Shown here piece after piece: positions 7,195-13,342 of a DNA stretch of 13,342 bases (the first letter of the stretch is position 1; each line of letters starts with the position of its first letter). Source of the stretch: PGYR01 sp034670025 (GTDB lineage Bacteria; Bacteroidota; Ignavibacteria; Kapaibacteriales; UBA2268); assembly GCA_034670025.1 (NCBI GenBank), contig JAXMOE010000015.1, positions 1 to 13,342 of the forward strand, read 5' to 3'. The notes beneath the pieces are model-generated. The model saw only the letters and a list, made by a program, of their open reading frames with translations, searched no databases and was not told the DNA's origin. A program made the translations under genes and the position numbers.

Positions 7195-8035
7195 CTATCT
7201 GTATTACACTTCTGTGGTATCTCATTATTACATTTGGGTCTGGTAACAATGTAATTTCTGCTTCATCCTTGCCGTCATAATCAAATTGGGATAGTACGTG
7301 CCTTATACTTTCTAAGCGAGCTTCTTTTTTATCATTTGTTTTTACAATTATCCAAGGGCTATAATTAGTGTGGGTCTTGCTAAACATTTGTTCCTTGTAT
7401 TTGGTATAATCGTCCCACAATTCCTGTCCTTTCATATCTACTGGGCTAAATTTCCACCTCTTAAGTGGATTGTTCAACCTTCCTTCAAATCTACTTTTCT
7501 GCTCTTCTTTGGAAATTGAAAACCAGAATTTGATGATTTTTAGATTATCTTCGTAAAGTAGATGCTCAAATTCGGGAACTTGCACTATAAACTTATCGTA
7601 TTGTGATGGGGTACAAAACCCCATAACTGGCTCTACTACAGCTCTGTTGTACCAGCTTCTGTCGAAGAAAACAATTTCGCCAGGGTTGGGAAGCACTTTG
7701 ATATAGCGACGGAAATACCACTGCCCTTTCTCAACTTCTGTCGGTTTGGTAAGGGCTACCGTTCTGGAAGTTCTTGGGTTCATGTGTTCAACAAATCGTT
7801 TTATTGCACCACCTTTACCCGAAGCATCACGACCTTCCAATATTACGATTACTCGCATATTGTTTTGAGCTATCCATTTCTGTAGCTTAACTAACTCAGC
7901 TTGTAGTTTCTCTAACTTCGACTCATATTTATACTTATTCTTAGCTGACTTGATGTTGATATTATTCTCTTTAGCTATTGCTATCAGGTCTTTTCTTTTC
8001 CTTGAACTAAGTAGTTGCTCTTCTGTAAAACCCAT
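7187..8035 (-). CDS. ppk2: PPK2-family polyphosphate kinase (first of tandem pair)
   Basis: This 282-aa paralogue of the following gene has Walker A EGRDASGKGG (67-76, Lys74) and Walker B IVFFDRSWYNR (121-131, Asp125-Arg126). It then has AVVEPVMGFCT, the lid NNPLKRWK (188-195) and ELWDDYTKYK. The N-terminal 40 residues (lysine-rich, LLSSRKRKDLIAIAKENN) are unlike those of its partner. It also carries a C-terminal extension of about 20 residues (EITLLPDPN-IMRYHRS) that the partner lacks. Expected activity is reversible phosphate transfer between polyphosphate and nucleotides. The gene is first in a two-gene operon; its promoter should lie in the 169-base divergent region before 8205. No SD is evident before the ATG, which is common in this group of bacteria. 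No ppk1 or exopolyphosphatase gene is present in the window. Confidence 0.93.
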   Translation of the reverse strand: MGFTEEQLLSSRKRKDLIAIAKENNINIKSAKNKYKYESKLEKLQAELVKLQKWIAQNNMRVIVILEGRDASGKGGAIKRFVEHMNPRTSRTVALTKPTEVEKGQWYFRRYIKVLPNPGEIVFFDRSWYNRAVVEPVMGFCTPSQYDKFIVQVPEFEHLLYEDNLKIIKFWFSISKEEQKSRFEGRLNNPLKRWKFSPVDMKGQELWDDYTKYKEQMFSKTHTNYSPWIIVKTNDKKEARLESIRHVLSQFDYDGKDEAEITLLPDPNVIMRYHRSVIQIDV

Positions 8036-8204
8036 TGTATTCTTTTTTGTTTTATTATTTAATAGTAAAATAATTAAATAAATAAACTCAAACTCAGAAT
8101 GTGAAAAAGTAAATATTTTACATAGAAAAGAACTATTTGCAACAAAATGAATATATTAGAAGTATAAATATTTATCAATTAGACAAATCAACAGGAAAAC
8201 AGAT

Positions 8205-8852
8205 ATGAAATACTTAATTGCTATACTTCTAATTGCTCTAACTTCGGTTGCATTAGCTAATGATTCAACCGAGATAAAGTTTGAATATGTGAAAGACAAA
8301 AAATTGAAATTAGCAAATAATTTGAATGGAATTAAAATGATTTCTATTGTTAGTGATGATACATTGATGAGAGGTAAAACCTTCAAATTAATTATGGAAG
8401 AATATGAGAAAGGGGAATTAGTCAATAATGATGATTTTGGTTTGACTTGCGAAGACAAAGAACATGAATTTGAGATGAATGGTGAACAATATGTTCATAT
8501 TTACAATGCTTGTGATGCAATTCGTTTCAATAATGAAGGTGAGAGATATGAGATTCATGTAGCTATGAAACAACAAGACAGCACTACTGATGCAATTTTT
8601 AAAATTAATACGTTTGAACCAAAGAAGAAATTGAAATCGAATAAAATGTATGATCTTAGAGTGATGAATAAAACAAACGATAAATACATAATTCCAGTGG
8701 GGGAGACAATTCCTATATTAGCTTATAATCCACCCTATGAAATAGATGAGAGTATGTCCTGGTATTGCATATTGGACACAGAAAGCCCAGACAAATGGTA
8801 TAGTGATTATAGTATAGAACATTACTATATTATTTATTTACTTATTGAGTAA
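8205..8852 (+). CDS. Exported protein of unknown function
   Basis: I do not recognise a family. The 215-aa product starts with a clear signal peptide (MKYLIAILLIALTSVALA, cleavage after Ala18), preceded by AGGA at a workable distance, so it is exported. The mature part is charged (many Lys, Glu, Asp). Predicted strands alternate with few helices, suggesting one or two beta-sandwich-like domains. There are three cysteines (82, 103, 188); the first two could form a disulfide. The C-terminal third has the aromatic segment YNPPYEIDESMSWYC and ends in HYYIIYLLIE. No lipobox or sorting domain is visible. It diverges from the ppk2 pair and converges with the hydrolase-OsmC gene. Its codon use is AT-rich like that of the propeller proteins, but it shows no further link to a neighbour. 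Confidence 0.75.
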   Translation: MKYLIAILLIALTSVALANDSTEIKFEYVKDKKLKLANNLNGIKMISIVSDDTLMRGKTFKLIMEEYEKGELVNNDDFGLTCEDKEHEFEMNGEQYVHIYNACDAIRFNNEGERYEIHVAMKQQDSTTDAIFKINTFEPKKKLKSNKMYDLRVMNKTNDKYIIPVGETIPILAYNPPYEIDESMSWYCILDTESPDKWYSDYSIEHYYIIYLLIE

Positions 8853-8864
8853 TAAGCAAGTCTC

Positions 8865-8913
8865 AATTTGCACCCAACTACAGTAAGATAGAAAAGATAT
8901 TGGGAGCAAAATT
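8865..8913. terminator. Weak bidirectional hairpin between convergent genes
   Basis: AATTTGCACCCAA (8865-8877) and TTGGGAGCAAAATT (8900-8913) form an imperfect stem with one mismatch and one bulge, between two convergent genes. It touches the stop codon of the minus-strand gene. No strong T-run follows, so function as a terminator is uncertain. Confidence 0.3.
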
Positions 8914-10123
8914 AGGAAAGCAGAATAGACTCCGTAATAATCTCATTTTTCAATGTTCTGTTTACTGGACATTTCTCAGCTATTTCCATTAATTTGTTTA
9001 ACTGTTCTTCATTTAGGTCCGCTAATATCTCAATTTCTTTTGTGATTTTATCTATGTGTCCACTCTCCGAAGTGCAGTCAGCACAGTCCTTGGCGTGTAT
9101 TCTTCCGTGCTTGAGGTGTACATTTATTTCTTCTATCTCCCAACCTTTTCGGTCTGCATACATTCGCATTGTCATAGCTGTGCAAGCTCCGAGTCCGGAC
9201 AAAAGCAAATCGTAAGGATTTGGCCCGTAATCGTCGCCCCCAACGCTTAGCGGTTCGTCTGCTCGCCAATAGTGGTTGCCCGATTGTATGTCAGTTGTGT
9301 AGCCAGTTGAGCCAATACTTGCCAACACTTTCGATTTTGGTTTCAATTTTTTTCTCTCATCCACAACTATATATCGCGATGCCCACCCGGCAATAACCTC
9401 TCCCACATATTGAGAATCTTCAGCTCTAGAAAGTAAATGATCAGCTCCACTTAGTGATACAAAACTTTTGGGGTGGCGAGCTAAGGTGTAAAGCTGAGAC
9501 GCGTTCTCAATCCCAACAGTATTGTCTTCTGGTGAATGCATAATCAATATTGGCTTTTTCAGATTTGATAATACTTCTTCCATATTCTTAGACTTTATGT
9601 CATCCAAAAATTGCTTTTTCACTTTGAACGGCCGACCTTGAAGCATTACCTCGGCTTCGCCATCTTCCTCTATTTCATCTATGTTTTGGTCAAAAAGGTG
9701 ACTCACATGACCTGGTGAGCAAGGCGCACCAACGGTGGCTACAGCTTGTATAAAATCTATTTGTGAAGCAGCAAAAATAACTGCCGCCCCACCGAGCGAG
9801 TGCCCCACAATTAGTGACGGTGCTACGTAATCAGTCTTTAGAAACTCTGCAGCGTAAACCAAATCGCTTATATTAGTGCTGAAGTTTGTATCCTCAAAAT
9901 CACCCTCACTCTCTCCCAACCCTGTGAAATCAAAGCGAAGCACACCATATCCGTTGTTAGTCAATGATTTGGAGATATGACCCACAGCTCTTAGGTTTTT
10001 TGTACAAGTGAAACAGTGAGCAAATATTGCGAATCCAATTGGGTCTCTGTCGAGTGGTAAATCAATTCTTGCCGACAGCTTTTGCCCTTCCTTATTTTCA
10101 AACGTAACTCTTCCTGCTTTCAT
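8912..10123 (-). CDS. Alpha/beta hydrolase-OsmC fusion protein
   Basis: This 403-aa protein joins two domains. Residues 1-255 form an alpha/beta hydrolase. The nucleophile elbow is GHSLGG (Ser109), with likely acid Asp200 (HSPEDNTV) and His229 (GADHLL). Residues 265-403 are an OsmC/Ohr-like domain with its two redox cysteines, Cys314 (GLGACTAMTM) and Cys385 (EKCPVNRT), expected to reduce organic hydroperoxides. This fusion is a known family in proteobacteria and Bacteroidota and is of normal length here. Extra cysteines in HCFTC (37, 40) and DCADC (347, 350) also recur in the family. The likely role is cytosolic hydrolysis plus peroxide detoxification; the natural ester substrate is unknown. 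AGGA precedes the ATG by eight bases. It stands alone, with convergent and divergent neighbours on either side. Confidence 0.93.
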   Translation of the reverse strand: MKAGRVTFENKEGQKLSARIDLPLDRDPIGFAIFAHCFTCTKNLRAVGHISKSLTNNGYGVLRFDFTGLGESEGDFEDTNFSTNISDLVYAAEFLKTDYVAPSLIVGHSLGGAAVIFAASQIDFIQAVATVGAPCSPGHVSHLFDQNIDEIEEDGEAEVMLQGRPFKVKKQFLDDIKSKNMEEVLSNLKKPILIMHSPEDNTVGIENASQLYTLARHPKSFVSLSGADHLLSRAEDSQYVGEVIAGWASRYIVVDERKKLKPKSKVLASIGSTGYTTDIQSGNHYWRADEPLSVGGDDYGPNPYDLLLSGLGACTAMTMRMYADRKGWEIEEINVHLKHGRIHAKDCADCTSESGHIDKITKEIEILADLNEEQLNKLMEIAEKCPVNRTLKNEIITESILLS

Positions 10124-10234
10124 TATTGTTTTCCTAATATTGATGGATACTAATGTTAGAATATACTAAAACTATAAATAGTTTGCTATTTAGTGATTGT
10201 CATAAACCATACAAAACTGAAAAGAGAATATAAT

Positions 10235-10318
10235 ATGAGCAAGGTAGGGTTGGACTGTGGAACTTACACAGCGGTAATAGAAAACAAGAAAACTGTACGT
10301 TTTGTGGCGATGAGGTAG
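10235..10318 (+). pseudogene. 27-codon stub resembling the N-terminus of an actin/Hsp70-fold ATPase
   Basis: An ATG preceded by a purine-rich AAAAGAGAATATA opens a 27-residue frame beginning MSKVGLDCGTYTAVIENKK and stopping at TAG 10316-10318. VGLDCGTYTAV matches the phosphate-1 signature of the actin/Hsp70/sugar-kinase superfamily (hydrophobic-x-D-x-G-T). That signature is normally followed by several hundred residues, and I find no continuation in any frame before the next gene's end, 13 bases away. It may be the remains of a deleted gene, a truncated transfer, or a chance short ORF. Confidence 0.4.
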
Positions 10319-10330
10319 GGGGGCATATTA

Positions 10331-11650
10331 CTACCCCTCCTTGATGATTTTATAAGTCTTGATTTTATCATTACAAGTGAACGTAAGAAAGTAAGTACCA
10401 GATGGATAAGGGGAAAAGTCTATAGTAAAACTATTCTGTTGATTTTCAAATGTATTTTGAGTAATCAATGTACTATCTAAATTATATATACTATAGCTTA
10501 TAATTGGTTCAAAACACTCTATTGATATATCAACTGTGCTTTGTGTTGGATTAGGAGAGACTAGAATCTCTTCATCATATTCATTTGCAATATTTGTTTC
10601 ATTTAGAAATGTTTTTAGACAATAAATATGACCATGATAATTGGCTAGTAGTTTTGAATCGTCCAAAGTTGTAGTAAAAACATTTGTAACCAACTCGTAA
10701 TCATATATAGTAATGTCATTTTTATAGTCGTATGTACTTAATCCATTATCATGCCCATATATTATGTAATCTCTTGTTCTTAAAAATGTAAATGTCCATA
10801 AATATTGGTTTAATACTTTTTGTGTTAATTTATCGCTAAAATGATAAGTCTCATATAAGTAAGAATTACTATTTCCATGATATATAAATTTTTCAGAATT
10901 TGGGTTTATATTGATTGTTTGTCTATCGTCCCAATACTTATTCAACACCACATCATAAACCTCAAGAGTATTAGCATCGTGAATATAAATTGAGTCGGGA
11001 GCTGTACCTGATCTATCGTCATATTCTAATTGTGAAATAATATAACTGCCATTAGGTGTGAATTCAGTACTAATCCAAGCACCTGCACCGTATTTATCTG
11101 GATTCAAATTATCGTATCCTATTCTAGTTTCTTTGACTAATTCTACTCCTGTTTCTATATCAAATACTACCCAACTTGTTGTACCAGTTGGTTGGTTTCC
11201 TTCTGCAATTCCAGCTACCTTAGTGCCATCAGGTGAAATTGAAGAATTGTGCCATTCTTCTGTGAGATACTTCTTGATTTTACCATATTCTTCTCTCTCA
11301 AGTAATGTAGTTGTTAATCGATTTACTTCTCGCTTTTCAACCAAATCATAAATAAATATATACTCTGGCTCTCCACTCACTGCCATTAATCTACCATCAG
11401 CAGAAATAGATATTGCATCTAACCTATTTGTGTTCGGAAATAGAATTTCTTCAATAAGCTCACCAGTTTCTACACTCCTAACTTGCACTATTGAGTCCTT
11501 TGTGTTGTAGGAATGTTCTCCAAGAGGTGATATTTCAACTTCATTCAGCCCCCCAATTTGTTCCGTCTCCCAGATTATCTCTTCGTTCTCCCCAGCCCTC
11601 ACAAGCGAGGTAGCAGCGATTATTGTTATTAAAAATATTAGTTTTTTCAT
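10331..11650 (-). CDS. T9SS-sorted beta-propeller surface protein (intact paralogue)
   Basis: The protein (439 aa from ATG 11650) has a signal peptide MKKLIFLITIIAATSLVRA. A WD40/YVTN-like repeat body follows, with recurrent blade motifs (ISISADGRLMAVSG, SSISPDGTKVAGIA, TEFTPNGSYIIS, IFIYDL). An 80-residue C-terminal T9SS type A sorting domain starts at about residue 360 (EEILVSPNPT, then YPSGTYFLTF, ending IIKEG). It should be exported by Sec, passed through the T9SS and released or attached at the cell surface. Its ligand or activity is unknown. A TTG nine bases further upstream could also start the frame, but ATG 11650 directly precedes the signal peptide, lies five bases after the previous stop and follows GAGG. 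It is the second gene of a tandem paralogous pair, probably co-transcribed. Confidence 0.85.
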   Translation of the reverse strand: MKKLIFLITIIAATSLVRAGENEEIIWETEQIGGLNEVEISPLGEHSYNTKDSIVQVRSVETGELIEEILFPNTNRLDAISISADGRLMAVSGEPEYIFIYDLVEKREVNRLTTTLLEREEYGKIKKYLTEEWHNSSISPDGTKVAGIAEGNQPTGTTSWVVFDIETGVELVKETRIGYDNLNPDKYGAGAWISTEFTPNGSYIISQLEYDDRSGTAPDSIYIHDANTLEVYDVVLNKYWDDRQTININPNSEKFIYHGNSNSYLYETYHFSDKLTQKVLNQYLWTFTFLRTRDYIIYGHDNGLSTYDYKNDITIYDYELVTNVFTTTLDDSKLLANYHGHIYCLKTFLNETNIANEYDEEILVSPNPTQSTVDISIECFEPIISYSIYNLDSTLITQNTFENQQNSFTIDFSPYPSGTYFLTFTCNDKIKTYKIIKEG

Positions 11651-11655
11651 TGACC

Positions 11656-12991
11656 TCAACCCTCTTTTATTATACTAAATGCAAACTCTTCGCGACCACT
11701 GTAAACTCTTAATGTATATTGACCATTGGGTACATCTGATATATCAATACTGCTTTGGCTATTCTTGCTAATAAAGCCGAGGGTGTTCGATTTAATTACT
11801 TGTCCTGCAAGCGAGATTAGCTGATAACTAAATTCCGCAGGGTGTTCATTGCTTAAATCTATACTTCCTGCTGTTGGGTTTGGGCTTATTACTATTTCTT
11901 CATAATATTCTTTTTCTACATATGTTTCTCTATCATATCTAAATTTTGATATTTTATTTCCTGCAGAACTAATAAAACAATCATTACCTACTATATAGCG
12001 TACATTTGTAGAGTAAATATATTCAGTAGGAGTTATATATAATTCAACAATATTATTAATATTATTTAGAACTCCTAACGAGAAATTACTTGATATTAGT
12101 ATTCTAGAATCATTGTCAAATAATAATAATCTACTTGAAGTATATTTATAATCTGGATCAATACTATATCTTATATCTTTTTGAAAATTGTATGAAAAAA
12201 CTGATGACCTTCTTCCATCATCATTCATAAAGTCTGAATACCCACCAGAGATATATATAATGTTCGGATTTATTTCTGAGAAGGCAAGCCCTCTCGTAAA
12301 GCATTCTTCATCTGAACCTTCTTTAAACAATGCTTTGTTTACTATTAGCTTGTTAGTCTCCAAATTCCATATTTTTAAATATGCCTCATATCCATCATTT
12401 ATTGTTGCAAGGTATTTGCCATCACTTGATATTGCTAGTGTATTATACTTATCTATCTACATCAGCAAAATCTGTAATGTCTGGAAGTGCTTCCATAGTT
12501 TCGTAATTGTATGCTATTATTTTGCTCTTATATTCAGAGTGATTATCAAAATCTCTTCTCGCTATTAAACAAAAATATGCTACTGGTCTGATTGGGTCAA
12601 CTACTGTTTGTGATATCCAAGCTACGTGTTTATCTGGTCTAGTTATATTAGCACTACCTAATAGTTCTAGTGTTTGTATATCTCTAACCTCTACATAGTT
12701 TGAACCCATAACAGATACAATTTTTGTACTATCAGGAGTAATTTCAAAATTAGCATAAGTAAAATATTTTGTTGGAACTTCTCTTATTGTTTCACCAGTT
12801 TCAGTATCTACAAAAAAGAATTTACTATCAACGATTCCAGCTAAGATAAGTGCTTGTTGCCCTCCAGGCAGTATCTCCATATCTTGTATTTCCCCTCCTC
12901 CTACTGAGCTATTCCAAATTGGAATAATCTCGTTAGCCCCCACAAGTGAGGTAGCAGCGATTATTGTGATTAAAAATATTAGTGTTTTCAT
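11656..12991 (-). pseudogene. Frameshifted T9SS-sorted beta-propeller protein (upstream paralogue)
   Basis: The gene starts at ATG 12991 with a signal peptide MKTLIFLITIIAATSLVGA. Propeller blades follow (MEILPGGQQALILAG, FEITPDSTKIVSVMG) to a TAA at 12451-12449, 180 residues in. The next frame continues immediately as KYNTLAISSDGKYLATIND and KIWNLETNKLIV. It runs to a T9SS type A domain (EEIVISPNPT to IIKEG) ending at TGA 11656. Deleting four bases, one copy of the TATC pair at 12450-12457, gives a 443-residue protein, almost the length of its 439-residue neighbour. The C-terminal part alone has only a TTG (12363) as possible start and lacks a signal peptide, so neither half should be a functional exported protein. 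It could be a true lesion, a phase-variable switch or a sequence error. Confidence 0.85.
12450..12457. repeat. 4-bp tandem duplication at a frameshift (TATC x2)
   Basis: Plus-strand TATCTATC, extended by TA to 2.5 units, reads GATAGATA on the coding strand. Removing one unit turns ...DFADVDR-stop into ...DFADVDKYNTLAISSDGKY without interruption. Confidence 0.8.
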
Positions 12992-13065
12992 ATTTATTTT
13001 CGGATTGGTAATGTTCTATATCGAACAATATATAAATAATACACATTCTTTAGTAATCAAATAGC

Positions 13066-13117
13066 TTAAAGACATAGATTACCACAAAATATCAGTAAAC
13101 TTATATTTTGTGGTAAT
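13066..13117. repeat. Palindromic dispersed repeat, copy 2
   Basis: ATTACCACAAAATAT (13078-13092) pairs perfectly with ATATTTTGTGGTAAT (13103-13117). Inside the arms, AGT-AA-ACT extends the stem past one mismatch. The left flank and the palindrome up to 13109 match copy 1 at 2069-2109. It lies 45 bases beyond the stop of the IS110-type transposase gene and could be a target repeat, part of the element's end, or a terminator-like barrier. Confidence 0.65.
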
Positions 13118-13161
13118 GAACTGTGCTCAAATCCAAGTAATATGTATTAATTTTTCTATAT

Positions 13162-13342
13162 TTATCTGATATAATTCTCTTTGTACATTGTTTGTGTTGT
13201 GGCTATTGCAAATGCTTGTTTCAGTAACTTGTTTGCAATTGCTATTTTAATAACTCTCTCTGGTTTGCCTTTTGCTTTCAATCTATCATACATTTCTTTA
13301 CAACTACACATATACAACAACTTCCTTACTTGTGAGTTTCCC
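13162..13342 (-). mobile_element. IS110-family transposase, C-terminal 59 residues (partial at window edge)
   Basis: The minus-strand frame enters from the right edge and stops at TAA 13164-13162. Its ending (GNSQVRKLLYMC, then CKEMYDRLKAKGKPERV, IAIANKLLKQAFAIA and YKENYI) follows the C-terminal consensus of the Transposase_20 part of IS110 DEDD/Ser recombinases. The usual roughly ten residues between LLYMC and CKEMYDRL (typically ALSAI-YN-) are missing and replaced by one Ser, suggesting a small in-frame deletion. The catalytic parts lie outside. IS110 elements use a bridge RNA and lack classic terminal inverted repeats, so the element end cannot be fixed; it should fall somewhere in 13000-13161. 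Confidence 0.8.

Noticed and set aside
6746..7246. Plus-strand open frame of 166 codons
   Set aside because: It is antisense to the two ppk2 genes across their overlap, with low-complexity Ser/Leu/Phe content.
10319..10350. GGGG/CCCC hairpin after the intact propeller gene
   Set aside because: Only four to five pairs form and no T-run follows, so it is too weak to call a terminator.
11657..11659. TTG start for the intact propeller gene
   Set aside because: ATG at 11650, three codons later, directly precedes a canonical Met-Lys-Lys signal peptide and matches the start of its paralogue.
12361..12363. TTG start making 11656-12363 an independent gene
   Set aside because: The blade pattern continues upstream in the same frame to the 4-bp duplication, and no signal peptide would be present on a T9SS-sorted protein.
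12449..12460. Programmed +1 ribosomal frameshift instead of mutation
   Set aside because: No known slippery string is present. The exact tetranucleotide duplication explains the shift more simply here and at 1758-1765, although ribosome profiling could reopen the question.
12188..12568. Plus-strand open frame of 126 codons spanning the frameshift
   Set aside because: It is antisense to the split propeller gene and shows no coding character.

Overview
The window is about 13.3 kb of AT-rich bacterial chromosome. It most likely comes from the Bacteroidota/Chlorobiota/Ignavibacteria/Kapabacteria side of the FCB group. The evidence is two C-terminal type IX secretion (T9SS) type A sorting domains (SPNPT start, IIKEG end), a surface protein of the WxFGxxxGLxFN beta-propeller plus Ig-like module type common in that group, weak or absent Shine-Dalgarno sequences, and low GC. 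The genus cannot be told from the sequence. I see no rRNA, tRNA or CRISPR array.

Layout. 1-1914 (-): a large secreted surface protein, running off the left edge and broken by a frameshift near 1758. 1915-2232: a gene-free stretch with two hairpin repeats and the icd terminator. 2233-3501 (-): icd, NADP-type isocitrate dehydrogenase. 3624-5163 (-): an outer-membrane beta-barrel gene followed by a lipoprotein gene with a caspase-like His/Cys pattern; an intrinsic terminator ends only four bases before the lipoprotein start codon. 5393-6364 (+): an exported DsbA/FrnE-like thiol oxidoreductase, preceded by a plus-strand terminator in its upstream region. 6403-8035 (-): two overlapping PPK2 polyphosphate kinase paralogues. 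8205-8852 (+): an exported protein of unknown function. 8912-10123 (-): an alpha/beta hydrolase-OsmC fusion. 10235-10318 (+): a 27-residue stub resembling the N-terminus of an actin/Hsp70-fold ATPase. 10331-12991 (-): two tandem paralogous beta-propeller T9SS cargo proteins, the upstream one broken by a frameshift. 13066-13342: a palindromic repeat beside the 3' end of an IS110-family transposase gene.

The housekeeping genes (icd, ppk2 pair, hydrolase-OsmC, DsbA-like) fit central metabolism, phosphate/nucleotide energy storage and oxidative or thiol stress. They do not form an obvious pathway. The accessory theme is cell-surface and envelope proteins.

The most striking observation is that two of the three propeller-type secreted genes are each interrupted by a perfect 4-bp tandem duplication (CATA-CATA at 1758-1765, TATC-TATC at 12450-12457, plus-strand reading). 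Removing one unit restores a continuous, family-consistent protein in both. I found no clearly new multi-gene defence or effector system.
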